Origin: Mesostigma viride
Taxonomy: Eukaryota; Streptophyta; Mesostigmatophyceae; Mesostigmatales; Mesostigmataceae
DNA: 64,000 bases
Reading direction: 5' to 3'
Assembly: GCA_009746045.1 (NCBI GenBank)
Contig: RPFO01000123.1
Location: 955,410-1,019,409 of the forward strand
The translations under genes and the position numbers were made by a program. This document shows, piece after piece, positions 22,999-33,942 of this stretch. How positions within the stretch are numbered: the stretch's first letter is position 1; every line of letters starts with the position of its first letter. A model generated the notes under the pieces. That model was not told where the DNA came from. It worked only from the letters and a program-made list of their open reading frames with translations, and searched no databases.

Positions 22999-25900
22999 TT
23001 AAGTCGGTGCCGGCCCCTCCGGGGCTTCATCCTTGATCACCAGCGCAGTAAGCCACTTGTCGAGCTCCTTGCTCATCCTGATGTCGGCACACATTCCGTC
23101 GCTGCGCACGCGTGCTTCTAGCCGGAGAGCCGGAGCGACGCAGAGATAGCAATTCACAAGCTCGGGCTGGCGTGACGGTGGCCAATCCTCAACGTTGAGC
23201 GTGAAATGCAGGGGGTCATGCTTATCCCGCTTCCAAATCCGAACGGGAAGAATGCCGTTCCCGGCGAGGAACAGCTCCTTCTCCCGTCCGTTCCGGCCCT
23301 CGACCCACCTCTCGAAGTTCTCGTCTAACACGATCGGCCCGGCTTCGCTTACAACCTCAGCCAACCAGAACGGGTGGATGGGATCGTGATCCGTGTCCTT
23401 GTCCGATGGAACTGCCACATAGTCGTGGAGTCTCATCTGCCGGCCCATCGCCTCCCGCTTGTCCTTCAGCTGCTCCCCCCGCGTCACCATGCGAACCGGA
23501 GGGTTGGGCTGGCTCGGTGGCAGCAAACGGACAGTTTTCATCGAGCTTCCTGCATCATTGAACTCGATGATAAACGACCACTCGCTTAGACATCCCTCAA
23601 ACCGCCCAGCCAAACAGGGCGGACAGTAGCAGGAATAGCGCCTAATCATCAAAAGGCCAGGGTCGGACTTGTCCAGTCGCCACCAATGCGCCTTCTTGAT
23701 GCCAGGCACCTCCTCACCTCCGCGCGTCGGCCGGACTCGACGTCCTGTCATCAAATAGTTAGGACAAAAAGAATACCGTTCAAGTTAGCAAAATTGACCA
23801 AAAATCAATAAAACAGGGTATAGCTGCAGAGAGACCCCTTACAAAAAAAAAATTAACGACAAGACATCAAGTGATCAAAATTCGACACAGGGTATAGCTG
23901 CAGAGAGACCCCATTCGAATCATAATAACAACGTACGACAAGATATCAAGTGATCGAAATTCGACACAGGGTATAGCTGCAGAGAGACCCCATTCGAATC
24001 ATAATAACAACGTACGACAAGATATCAAGTGATCGAAATTCGACACAGGGTATAGCTGCAGAGAGACCCCTTCATACCGATAGAACAAGCGAAATTTCAT
24101 ACCTAAAAGAAAAGCAACCCATTGACAGTATATAGGGTCTCTCTGCAGAGATACCTTTATTGGGTTTGAATTTTTATAGAACAGCGGCAGTTGACGTCTT
24201 AAAACCTGAAATAACACAAAATTCCGTACCGGGGGTAAAAGGAAGAAGTGGCGAGTGACGTTCTCGGCCCGCGCGCGGGCCGACTCCCTGCTCGATGTCT
24301 TGCCGCCCTGCCAGTTCTGGTTCAAGTAGGCGACTAGCTGGTGGGTCTCAAGTATGTGCTGGTTTTCGGGAATCCTCTGCATTTCCCTCAAGACGCACTT
24401 GCACTTCGCTCCTTGACCATCCACCTCCCCCTTCCCATGCTGCTCCCCCATGTAGTGGAACTCAAAGGCCTGCAGGTCGGGATCCCCCATGAGCAGACCG
24501 TTAATCTGGTTAATCACGTACCTGGACTTAAACTGCACCGCGCAGTTGTCCGAGCACATGTACAGGTTTCGCACCTCTACCCCTACTTCTACCCGCAGGG
24601 TTTCCAGAATCTTGCGAAGAGCGTATACGAGTGCGCGCTCGCCCCGCTTGATACTGGAATCCCCCAGGAAAAAGAAGACGCGCTTTTCCAGCTCGCCGTT
24701 GAGCCGATAACGCACGATCATGGGCATCAGGATGTGGCTGCGCTTGTGGAAGTACTGCGACTGCAGTTGGACGTAGCTGCTGTTCTCGTAGTTCTCGGCC
24801 CAGTCGCCGTGCACGAGCACGTCCCCCTCTCTCAGATTCTTCTCCCGATCCTTGATTGTATCCGCCTGCGACCAGGCCGTAAAGCAGTGCACGGTGAACT
24901 TGTCCCACCTCTTAAGAATCTCGTCCCGCAGCTCAGCTGGGGTGGACCTCATTTGGACTTGCTCGGGCCGCTTCACCTTCTTCGCCGCCCTGCCATCGGT
25001 CTCGCCCTGTTTCGCAAAGGTCCGCAGACAGTTTCGATTTGCAATAAAATCGCATTTCGATAAGATAACTGCAACTCACAAAGGGTCTCGCTGCAGCTAT
25101 AGGTCACAAAAAAAAAAGTCAACAACATTTAACGGAGAAATAAAATCGAAACCTACTCACTCACCCTCGGGTCACAGTCTGCTCCACCATCTCGAACTTG
25201 AACCAATTCAGAATCTCCGTGGAATTCTTGTCCCGATCACACTGCACCCAGTTATTATGGATGCCGCATGATTCCTCAGGACAGAACCCCTCCACACACG
25301 CCATCTTCAGTATGCGGTGAACCCTCTCCGTCCTCGGCACCCCATCTTCGTCCTCCACCAGCCTCTCAGAAATGTCGAGGTCTTCCAGGTCCCGTCCCCG
25401 CCATTCATCTTCCCCCTCCCCCTCTTCCATCCCCCCGCCCATTCCGCCCCCTTCACGCAGCCCGTTATCCCTGCCGTCAGTCTCGGCGGACACCGGGCAG
25501 TGAAAGTGCTTGATCCAGTCCGTCGAGTGAATGGCTTTCCACATTCCGCAAGTACCGTCCGGCTGTCTGTACTTGGAGCATCCCGCACACTCCGCGCCAC
25601 ACTTGCAGTTCTTGCCGTGGTTCGCATTGCAGTGCTTGGTCCACGCCCCCATGGCCGACTGCATGGTGACGTGCTTCTCACACGCGCACAGGTTCCTCTC
25701 CTTCCACTTGCCCTTGATGCAATCGGGCGCGTATTTGCAGAAGGTCGTGTAGCCCACGTGAATGCCCACGTCCTTATCATACTGGTTACTCCTTTTGTTC
25801 CAGTACGCATGCTTTTCGAGAAAGTGATTGTACATGTCCTCCTTGGAGGTCATGTAATAGCGCGCTCCCTCAACGGCGACGAGCACCCCGCGATTGCCAC

Positions 25901-26723
25901 GACCCTCCCTGCTGTAAGTGCGCTTGACATCCTTCATCTGGGAGGAGGCGCGCGACTCATCATCGTGCATCCACGCGTCCACTATCGCGTCAATCACGAA
26001 TTGCGGCAAAGGGCGCCCCTTGCGAGCCTGCGCGTGTCTGAGGTAGTCCAACTTCTGCTGCCTTCGTATCGCGCGAATTCCGCGAATCTTCTTGGCGTCC
26101 ATCCCCGTCAGGTTCTCCAACTCCGCGGCCGAAAACTCCTTCTCCAAGTCGTCACCACAGTAAAGCGTGGACATCAGCACCATCCTGACGTCTCTGTCTG
26201 CGTCGCTTTTGGTCAGACCATCAAAAAAGCCGTTAATCCGAGCCACCCAGAACCTGTTCAGTTCTGCCATCCGCTCCTGATTGTAAAGCTTTTTCGCCTC
26301 CTCATGATACTTCCCGTGACCTAGTTCAGCGGCCCTAGAGTTAAAGCCAGCAATCATCTGGTCGAAAGCCGGCCCCCGCCCCTCGGGTTTTGTCATCGCC
26401 TGAGCCGCTTCAAACGCCTGGTCAGCGAAATATTCCCCAATAACCCTCTTTGATTTCGAGTATTCTCCCGGCCGCTTGACTTCCTTGGCTTCAGGCTGCG
26501 CTGGATTCTGGTTCTCATCTCCGAAAACCCTTTTTGCGCCAGTTGACTGCTTCGTCCCGGTGTTCAACTTAATTGCACTGAATCCTGGACGACCGGACGC
26601 AAGGGCGAAAACTCCCACCCGTTCGCGTGCTGCATGCCATGACGACCGGCATAACGAAATCCATGCAAATCGAGTATCGTTGGGAAAAGCGACAATTACA
26701 GACAAAGTTCGAAAGTGTATCAT
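22999..26723 (-). CDS. DDE-type transposase gene of the giant transposon (three exons visible)
   Basis: Exon 1 is about 25165-26723, exon 2 24230-25006, exon 3 22999-23744. The 23745-24229 intron has clean GT-AG ends and joins in frame (PPG then RRVRPT). The exon 1/2 junction is approximate. Exon 1 carries TTFCKYAPDCIKG, then a Cys/His-rich stretch (NLCACEKH, KHCNANHGKNCKCGAECAGC) and a second Cys group (GFCPEESCGIHNNW). Exon 2 carries the probable catalytic core: HGDWAENYENS, MCSDNCAVQFKS and HGKGEVDGQGA, a D-D-E pattern. Exon 3 has SCYCPPC and a basic, mixed C-terminus. This layout matches, from memory, uncharacterised DDE transposases of Sola-like elements; no search was done. Exon 1 may start later than listed, because its first about 50 residues look unlike protein. 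Palindromic 22-bp motifs lie in both introns and in the 5' region. Confidence 0.72.
23745..24229 (-). other. transposase intron 2 with five palindromes
   Basis: GT-AG intron (minus strand GTACGG ... TGACAG). Four copies of the palindrome variant GGGTATAGCTG/CAGAGAGACCC recur at 23816, 23890, 23969 and 24048. The last three belong to a 79-bp tandem repeat (CGACACAGGG...CAAGTGATCGAAAT). A fifth, imperfect copy lies at 24135-24156. Confidence 0.8.
25007..25164 (-). other. transposase intron 1 with one palindrome
   Basis: Candidate intron with a GTGAGT donor at 25164 and an acceptor CAG at 25007. The predicted phase does not fit perfectly, so the donor may be a nearby GT. Contains the palindrome at 25083-25104. 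Confidence 0.6.
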
Positions 26724-27039
26724 TTTTTACCACGATTGGGGTCTAGCTGCAGCTAGACCCTTAGAGGGGCTTTTTCCGTTAGACGAAAAGATTACCTGAT
26801 GTGGTGAACTTAGCATACCCCGACCAAGATTGGGGTCTCGCTGCAGCTAGACCCTTCATTGCGGCGTGCGATTGTTAATTAAATCACAGACTTCTGATTC
26901 ATTAATTTTATAGCAACCATAAAGAGGGTCTAGCTGCAGCGAGACCCTTGAATTTAAGCTATTGCTTGTGGTTATAAATGGTCTAGCTGCAGAGAGACCC
27001 CAATAAGGACGAAAAGATTTCAGGTTTTCCTCACCTTCG
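26724..27039 (-). promoter_or_regulatory. 5' region of the transposase gene with four palindromes
   Basis: Four copies of the 22-bp palindrome lie at 26739, 26833, 26926 and 26979, spaced 53-94 bp. Because copies elsewhere sit mainly in introns, this is probably a 5' untranslated region with introns, or a regulatory region. The gypsy element inserted at 27040 separates it from its original upstream sequence, which resumes at 38180. Confidence 0.5.
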
Positions 27040-27614
27040 TGTTACGCCGCAAGCCTCGGCCGCCACCTCTACCTCTACCTGTCCTGATACTACCTAAACT
27101 AGTGAGGCTGCTTCTATTTACACCCCTAGCGAAAGACGACCGAGACGAACCAGATCTCAATGCATTTACATATGTACTACTGTAATACGCCATAGGCCAT
27201 TTAATCAAACCCGTTTACTCCAGGAAAAGAGGAAGGAAACACAACTAAACTGCCGTGACCCAAGCTAATATGTGCTAATTCATTTAACACACGCCGAGTG
27301 ACCACACAAGGAGTGGAACGTGCATAAATGGTCAGTGACCAACGGTCCAACAGGCTCGGGCCGACCTGGCCCTCGCCTGCAGAAACACAGAAACACAAGC
27401 AGGTGCACAGATGCACGCCTGTCCACTACATTCTACAAAAGGATAAGGACCACTAATATAGTACGCGGCGCGGCGCCCAAAGGCACCCACTATACCACAG
27501 TACTGTTACGGGGACAATCATGTCCAAACTAGAACTGCACGTAACCTAGGAACAACCGAGGCCAAGGACCTAATTTACGTCCGTAACTACAACGAATTGT
27601 TACGCGACGTAACA
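27040..27614 (-). repeat. 3' LTR of the gypsy-like element
   Basis: 575 bp, with TGTTACG ... CGTAACA ends as a short inverted repeat. Matches 37609-38179 almost exactly; the visible difference is a 4-bp insertion near 27330 (GGTCAGTGACC versus GGTCACC). Followed on its inner side by a G-rich tract (minus strand GGGGGGGAGG, about 27615-27625), the probable polypurine tract. Confidence 0.93.
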
Positions 27615-27990
27615 CCTCCCCCCCACAAAAGGTAGGGAGCCCTCTCCCTACGCAGAGAGGAGGGAACCAGAGGGGTAGGAAAATAATCCTAACGCACCCA
27701 GCACACACCAACACAATCGATAGACCATCCCAGATACAAAGCACCAATAGTTCACACGGTCTCCACCACCACGCCGGGTGGTGTAGGGTTAGCCAGCACC
27801 AAGCCTGGTGGTAGGTTCCCCTAACTGCCTGGAACGGAGTCCTGGCCGGGGGGGACGGCACTGGGCAGGACACACAGAGTAAACACATCAGCGCTAAGGA
27901 CCAAGAACAGCCAACCAACTGGCCAGAATATGAGGGCGACTCTACATACCGGAGGGACAACACCCTCAGGTCGGGCCTAAGGCCCTCTAT

Positions 27991-29679
27991 CTAGTGGCCA
28001 TCCGTCTGGTAAGTGCCACGAGAGGCCAGCAGGACCTCCAGGTAGGCCTGGTAGTGAGCCACATCCTCAACATTGTCATGCCTATCTACAGTGAGGAAAA
28101 CATCGGCCCACACGCCGTCAGGAAAGAGGCCCAGGAAGGCCCAGTAATACCTATGCTGCGTGAGGACGACCTGGCCACGGGCCCAGTCCAGAAAGCCACA
28201 GGCAAAGAGGCGAAGGAAAGGCTCTACCGCGATCAGGCAAAGGGCCCGCAGGAGGAGGCAATGATACCGAATCCGAGGGCGCAGACCCGTCGGGAAGAAC
28301 AGGTCCACCAGGGGCTCCACGTTGGACGGCCACAACCGGATGTGCCGAACCTCGCGGGAGCGCCACCGACGAACACACTGTCGCGACCCGAATGTCTCTA
28401 GGTAGTCGCTGGCACGAGGAGGAGGGTGACCGCGGGAGTCTAGACCCTGGCCCGGGATAGGCGCCGGGCGGCGGGCATCCCACTCAAGGATGGGCTGGAG
28501 GACCGTAGTGTACGCCGCACCCGGCACCGCAGGAAACTCTACTGTAAGGGCATCCGAAGCCATAATGCCCAGAGGGGGAGGGTAAGCCCACTGAAACCCA
28601 CCGTAGGTGTCCAAGTCGTTGTGGCGCCTCGCCCAGCGATACAGGACGCGCCGGACCAGGATCTCACCCTCGAACACCGGATCAGCTAAAATAACCATGT
28701 CGAACGGAGGCCGATCAGTCTCAATGGGTAGGCCACGATCCCGGGGCGCCCGACACACCTGGGAGAACCCATAGGACATGGGAGAGATGGCAAGCTCAGC
28801 AGAGGCGCGCGGCAGGTCACACTGTCGGCAGGCGAGTGCGGACATACCATACCCCGGAATGGGCGTGTCACGCGACTCCGGCGTCGCGTGCACCACAGAA
28901 GGAGCCCTGTCCCGATCACCCTGGGACAACTCCCTGAGGGAATCGGCAGCGCGGGTGGCGCGAGGATCCTGACCGGTGGACCGAACAACCGCGGCCAAAG
29001 ACCGCGAGGCCGAAGGAGGAGGGACCGGAGCAGGGGCTGACGCAGGGGCAGGAGCCGACACCGACGCAGGGGGCACTGGTAAAACAGGAGGTCGCGCCGG
29101 ACCTGAAGCCAGAGAGGGCCGTGACGGACCCACCAACGACGCAGGCGCGCCGGTCTCCGTTGCCGGTGCACCCTCAGGCCACATGTTGAAAATGGGGCCC
29201 GTAGGGACAGGCAGTCCTGCATAAGATTGACTACCATCCAGGCCCCAGTCAGGAACCGGAATCCTCTGCGGAGGACCACCCTCCCAAAGTCTGGGAAGCC
29301 CGCTAGTATCGCCAAAGAAACCCCGCGACGTCTGCGCCTGAGCGGGAGGAGGCTCGGAAGCAGCGACGGAGGGCGAGCTAACAGGGGCAGGAGACTCCCG
29401 CGTAGGCGCAGGTAGAGCGGTAACAGGCGCAGAGGCAGCAGGAGTCGCAGGAGCCGCCGGAACCACAGCGACCGCGGGCGCAGGCGGGGGCGCGGGCGAA
29501 GCCGTAGTCGCCGGGGCGACAGAAGGGGTAGGGGGCGCGGATCCAGCCGGCGTGGCCGGGACCTGCGCCTGGGCCGCAAGGAAGGCCCCAAACGCCGTGG
29601 TCAAAGACTGGATCTGAGCCTGCATAGCCGAGACCGTCGCCGAAAGAGGATCAGGCAAACCCGAAGGGGTAGGCTCCAC
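27991..29679 (-). CDS. gypsy 3' ORF, unknown 562-residue protein
   Basis: Open frame of 562 codons from ATG at 29679. N-terminal about 270 residues are Ala/Pro-rich low complexity, with an early heptad-like stretch (ATVSAMQAQIQSLTTAFGA). The C-terminal half is well mixed and Trp/Tyr/Arg-rich (CRQCDLPRASAELAISPMS, VLYRWARRHNDLDTYGGFQW, PFLRLFACGFLDWARGQVV, HRYYWAFLGLFPDGVWAD) and looks like a folded domain. No integrase DDE pattern, chromodomain or envelope-like transmembrane set is recognised. It starts within the end of the 29601-30305 frame. The location after pol, where the integrase core should be, makes it an accessory or replacement ORF. Confidence 0.6.
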   Translation of the reverse strand: MEPTPSGLPDPLSATVSAMQAQIQSLTTAFGAFLAAQAQVPATPAGSAPPTPSVAPATTASPAPPPAPAVAVVPAAPATPAASAPVTALPAPTRESPAPVSSPSVAASEPPPAQAQTSRGFFGDTSGLPRLWEGGPPQRIPVPDWGLDGSQSYAGLPVPTGPIFNMWPEGAPATETGAPASLVGPSRPSLASGPARPPVLPVPPASVSAPAPASAPAPVPPPSASRSLAAVVRSTGQDPRATRAADSLRELSQGDRDRAPSVVHATPESRDTPIPGYGMSALACRQCDLPRASAELAISPMSYGFSQVCRAPRDRGLPIETDRPPFDMVILADPVFEGEILVRRVLYRWARRHNDLDTYGGFQWAYPPPLGIMASDALTVEFPAVPGAAYTTVLQPILEWDARRPAPIPGQGLDSRGHPPPRASDYLETFGSRQCVRRWRSREVRHIRLWPSNVEPLVDLFFPTGLRPRIRYHCLLLRALCLIAVEPFLRLFACGFLDWARGQVVLTQHRYYWAFLGLFPDGVWADVFLTVDRHDNVEDVAHYQAYLEVLLASRGTYQTDGH

Positions 29680-30305
29680 TGCACGACATCCCGGGTCGAC
29701 CGAGGGGACGACGGGACCGGAGAGGGAGGGACAGACACCGAGGAGGCGGACGCAGCGCTCGAGGCAGAATAATCTGGAGTATAATGTACCTCGGCTGGGG
29801 CGCCCGAAGGGGTAGGACCACTAACCGCTAGTCCCGCCGACTGATCAGCTATCTCCATGAACTCTACGGCCCGTAAAAGGTCGCAGGGGTTCTCGTCTAC
29901 CTCAGCATCACCCTCAGCTGGAAGCCACGGGAACACCTCCCGTAGGCAGGTACGGCCCACAGGAGTGGAGAGGTAGGAGAACACACGGCAACACCGGAGA
30001 ACCGCATCTATCTGCCCCAAGGCGGGACAGCTGGAACCACACCCCAACAAACAGTGTCCGGCATCATCGAAACCGTGCAGGACAAGCTGGTGCGGCTCAT
30101 CAGGGGAAGGACCATACCACGTGACCCCGAAGAGGGCCGCCCTGACTAAGCTCGCATGTTGGGCCTGAAGGGCCGGCTGCACAACGCCACCCCGGTAACA
30201 TGATCGCGACACCCAACGGCCCGGAAGGGCCTCGAAATACAGCTCAGGGTCCGGTAGGGGCAGGGACGGCAGCGGGCTCTCAGCCGGAGGGGTAGGCTCT
30301 GTCAT
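29601..30305 (-). CDS. gypsy 3' ORF, unknown 234-residue protein
   Basis: The ATG overlaps the TGA of the upstream integrase-like frame (ATGA), suggesting coupled translation or a shifted polyprotein. The sequence holds YFEALPGRWVSRSCYRGGVV, VTWYGPSPDEPHQLVLHGFD, CLLGCGSSCPALGQIDAVLR and a Ser/Pro-rich tail. The tail overlaps the start of the 562-residue ORF in another frame. No family is recognised, and no D-D-E integrase arrangement is apparent. Confidence 0.5.
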   Translation of the reverse strand: MTEPTPPAESPLPSLPLPDPELYFEALPGRWVSRSCYRGGVVQPALQAQHASLVRAALFGVTWYGPSPDEPHQLVLHGFDDAGHCLLGCGSSCPALGQIDAVLRCCRVFSYLSTPVGRTCLREVFPWLPAEGDAEVDENPCDLLRAVEFMEIADQSAGLAVSGPTPSGAPAEVHYTPDYSASSAASASSVSVPPSPVPSSPRSTRDVVQWSLPLRVCLILFRRRSRLCRLRSSL

Positions 30306-30553
30306 GACGGCCGTTTACCACCCTGGTGAGCAGCTAAGTCCTGCAACTCAAAGAGCAAGGAGGAGCGACAGATAGGAGGGACATACAGGCGCCATTGAGG
30401 GGGAGAATCTGCTATCTGCACATATAAAAACCCACCTACAAATTTACAAGGGTGCTTGCCTAATTGTTGGGGATGTGCAGCAATGGCAGCTAATGCTTCC
30501 GGCTCAGTGGCCGTAAATCTACTAATAAGGCGTTCAAGATCAGAGGTAGGCAT
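30302..30553 (-). pseudogene. gypsy integrase zinc-binding (H2C2-like) N-terminus, truncated
   Basis: From ATG at 30553 the frame reads GGFLYVQIADSPPQWRLYVP and CRSSLLFELQDLAAHQGGKR. This matches the segment before and at the start of the integrase zinc-binding domain in Ty3/gypsy elements (usually LYVP...R..LL.E.HD...GH.G..KT). The frame stops right after GGKRPS, so the two cysteines and the DDE core do not follow. The upstream sequence is open for about 60 codons, so the ATG may be internal to a longer pol. Confidence 0.55.
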
Positions 30554-30766
30554 CGCTACAGAAGTATCCAGAACAGGTTTAAAGAGATCTCCTACCGCCT
30601 TGCCGAAGAGAAGGGGAGGTCCTAGGGGGACTACGTTTTCATAAGACTTTCCTGACCTAGTCGCTATATGGCTAAGCGGTATAGAAATTTTATTTTTCCC
30701 CTCCCCCCCACCGAGGCCACAGGAAGGGCCTCACACGGGAGAGAGAGTCCTACGTGAGAAAGGAGA

Positions 30767-32235
30767 TCAGGCATGCGAACAGCTGTACATATGAAAGAGG
30801 TAGGCATAGGAATCATCATCAGGTAGTTCACCATAAGGGGTTACACCCATAGTAGTAGGAACTAGAGTAATATTGAGAACATCAAGGTCCTCGAAGAAGG
30901 AATAGTCTGCACGACGAGAGAGTGCATCTGGTACTATGTTATCTACACCCTTGACATACTGAAGTTTAAAAGGGGAAAACTGTGCTAAAAATTCCATCCA
31001 GCGCGCTTGCCGAGGGGTAAGGTTGGGTTGGGAGAGAAGATGGGTAAGGGGACGATGATCCGTTTGGATAACTAACCTATAAGGATCTAGCTCACAGGGT
31101 TCATTCAGGCAGACATCAAATTGAGCACCTTTAAGGAAGTGCTGCCACGCGTGGCAACAATACACCACCGCTAAGAGTTCCTGCTGGTGGACGGGATAGT
31201 TACGCTCCGCAGGGAGCATTGTCCTAGAGATATATTCAATTGGCTGTAAGCCCTGACCCTGATCCTGGAGAAGGACACCACCTATAGCTACTTTACTAGC
31301 ATCTGTAGCCACAACAAAGGGTTTAGTAGTATCCGGTAGGATGAGTACAGGAGGGGAAAGGAGTAGGGATTTTAGGCACTGAAAAGCAGACTGACACTCA
31401 CTACTCCAAACAAAGGGGATATCCTTCTTTAATAAATGATTAATAGGGGCTGCTATAGTGGCGAAACGCGGGATAAAACGCCTATAGTAAGAAGCAATTC
31501 CTAGGAAACTACGTACACCTTTAACGTCGGTAGGAGTAGGCCATTCCTGAATTGACTTAGTTTTATCCGGGTCGGTAGCGACCCCGGCATCTGACAGAAC
31601 GTGCCCTAAAAATGGGACACTCCTACCCGAACGCACTTTAGCACGGCGCGCCCACAAAGAATTTTCAGCCATTATTTCTAATACTTTCTTTAAATCACGT
31701 AGGTGCGTTTCAAAATCAGGAGAGTAAATAAGAATATCATCTAAGTAAGCTTGAGCACAAGAACGGTCATGCTCAGATAAAGAAACAGAGGAGAAGGAGG
31801 GATCCTTTAGATCAGAGGACACCTGAGGAAGATGAGAATTTCCCATAACAGGTCTAAGCACTTCATTCATTAACATTTGAAAAGAGGCAGGCGAGTTACA
31901 GAGTCCCATAGCCGCTACTCTAAACTGGTAATGACCAAAAGGGGTAGCAAAGGCGGTTTTATGGCAATCCTCAGGAGCTATCCGCAACTGCCAAAAACCA
32001 TCCGCACAATCCAGTACTGTGAAACAAGTGGAACCTTTAACCTTATTAAATATATCGTCAATACGAGGTAGAGGGTATTTAGATTTCACAGTAATATCAT
32101 TCAACTTCCTATAATCAGTAACTAGGCGAAACTTGCCATTTGGCTTAGGAACTAACAGGACACCAGCTGAGTAGGGGGAGTTACTAGGCTCTATCAATCC
32201 TGCTTCTAATAATGACACTAAAATCTGTAGTTCCT
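30767..32235 (-). pseudogene. gypsy reverse transcriptase and RNase H (main part)
   Basis: Minus-strand frame with the standard Ty3/gypsy RT landmarks: LIEPSNSPYSAGVLLVPKPN, FRLVTDYRKLNDITVKSKYP, a TVLDCADGFWQLRI motif, AMGLCNSPASFQMLMN and AYLDDILIYS (catalytic YLDD at about residue 160). The RNase H part has VVATDASKVAIGGVL, NYPVHQQELLAVV and the QTDHRPL segment. The first RT codons (PTEL) lie beyond the 1699-bp insertion at 33943 onward, so the gene is split at a TTAA within GAG-TTA-AAG. The stop is at 30767. Confidence 0.92.
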
Positions 32236-32239
32236 TTAA

Positions 32240-33938
32240 CCCCTAAATGGGCAGAAATACTGCCGATGCATCGGCTGTAACTTCACAATTTTGCAAACCA
32301 GATGCCATCCAACCCACCCATATCCAATGGCTGTCCTTGGGGGCCAAGCATGTCCATGAGTTGCCCTTCGGGTTGGTATATCACAACCTTACATATATGC
32401 AGGGTAGGCCATGTATAACTGCCGTCAAAGTCAGGGGGGTCAAGACGAGCGTTTTCATTTTTGGTAGAATGTGCATTTTGAATTATGTTGTAAGAGCTAG
32501 GCACCTACCACTTCAGGGATGATAAACAATTAGTTGCTGAACAGTTTGAGCCATTGGGGTCATCATTTGGGTGGGTATACCAGCAGTTACACCCAGTACA
32601 GCCCATAGGGGTACCGTTGGTAAAAAGCAACCAAGGGGGTAGGAGTGGGCATACTACCTACTAATACCTACTAATATGGCCCCCAACCATGCCACACAAT
32701 ACATTTCCCTTCCACAATGATGGGGAAACATAACTGCATCATCACACTGCCCTTACATGGCACCTATGTGCAGGTGCCACCTTGTCCATGCACGTAGGTA
32801 ACGTGGTACGGATACCCTACGCAAGGCATGCATTCTAGGAGGCAGCCACCAACAAACTAGTGATTTTAAGCCTATTTCAGCTTGCCCTAGCAAGGATAAA
32901 CTAGGCCTCAGCTGCTATAGCTTGCAAGGTGATGGCCAGCACACCTGGTGGCACATGCTGACAATGGGAAGCTTCTACTCACCGGTTACATGCTTGATGA
33001 TGCCACAGAGACCAGCCAACTGCCTCACACTCATGCAATATGTGTGTGGGAAATGTATAACAAACATATATGGAGGTATTCAAACCCATACAGCCTCTAA
33101 AACTTATCACCATCACACTGTGGCAGGTCAACTGACTGAGGGAAGCATCTAAGAAGGGTGTTTTAGAAAGGGGCCAGGCCAGGGTCAAGAAAGAGCATGA
33201 ATAATGAAAAAAGAATGTGCTACACAAGCTAGAACGTATATATAAACGTCAAACATCGATTGGAAAACGATGATTAAGCTTTACCAGGCATGGATGGCGT
33301 TACCTTGGCCCAGGCGGTGGCCGCAAAATGGCGCATTTCGGCACACCAAAGTTGTGCAGCATGGTCGCTGGATTCGGCGATTTCTGGCCACCCTTGCACG
33401 TTTACGACTACCATGTATCATAAAAAGTACAAAGAAACCAATATATCCTTTAAAATACGCCGGAAAGGTATTGCTGTCAACGTTTCTATCGTCCGGCCTG
33501 AACGCAGTCTTTTCCAGCAAGAACGCTGCCGACACCTATCAAATGGCATTCCCGCGAACCAAAAATTGGCCTGTATCATCTTTAGGACGTATAAAATCAA
33601 TTTCCTGAGTTTGGTCAGAAAATTCGAACGCAAACGTAAATGCCATGCGTGGGCGCAAGCCGCCATGGCCAGGTCGTCGTTTTCCGGAATGCACGTTGTA
33701 CGTGAAAAAGTACCCTGACCCCTTGTACTTTGACCGGCCAGAACACCTCTATAACTTTGTCAGAAGTATGCAAACCCTAGTACCATGCTGTGAGGAAAAT
33801 TATAAACTTTCATTCTTCTCAGCTAAACTTTTCCTAATTCTCAATAGTTTTCGCGGCATTTGGTCCCCCGAGAAGGGGCCGACGTGTCGGCTGTAACTCA
33901 GTTTTAGGCGGAAAATCGGCAGCCAGACCATTTAGGGG
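32240..33938. mobile_element. 1699-bp non-autonomous piggyBac-type element, copy 1
   Basis: TTAA (32236-32239) CCCCTAAATGG ... CCATTTAGGGG TTAA (33939-33942). TTAA duplication and CCC(C)TAAA ends identify the piggyBac type. No transposase is inside; short ORFs (up to 142 codons) have no family signal. Nearly identical, same length and inverted relative to 38395-40093. Internal sequence near the right end repeats GTCGGCTGTAACT, related to GCATCGGCTGTAACTTCAC near the left end, as subterminal repeats. Mobilisation by a transposase like that at 18023-20158 is plausible. Confidence 0.92.
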
Positions 33939-33942
33939 TTAA

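Noticed and set aside
24341-26324. Plus-strand ORFs of 240 and 335 codons
   Set aside because: Antisense of transposase exons 1 and 2, which have motifs, introns and Cys clusters on the minus strand.
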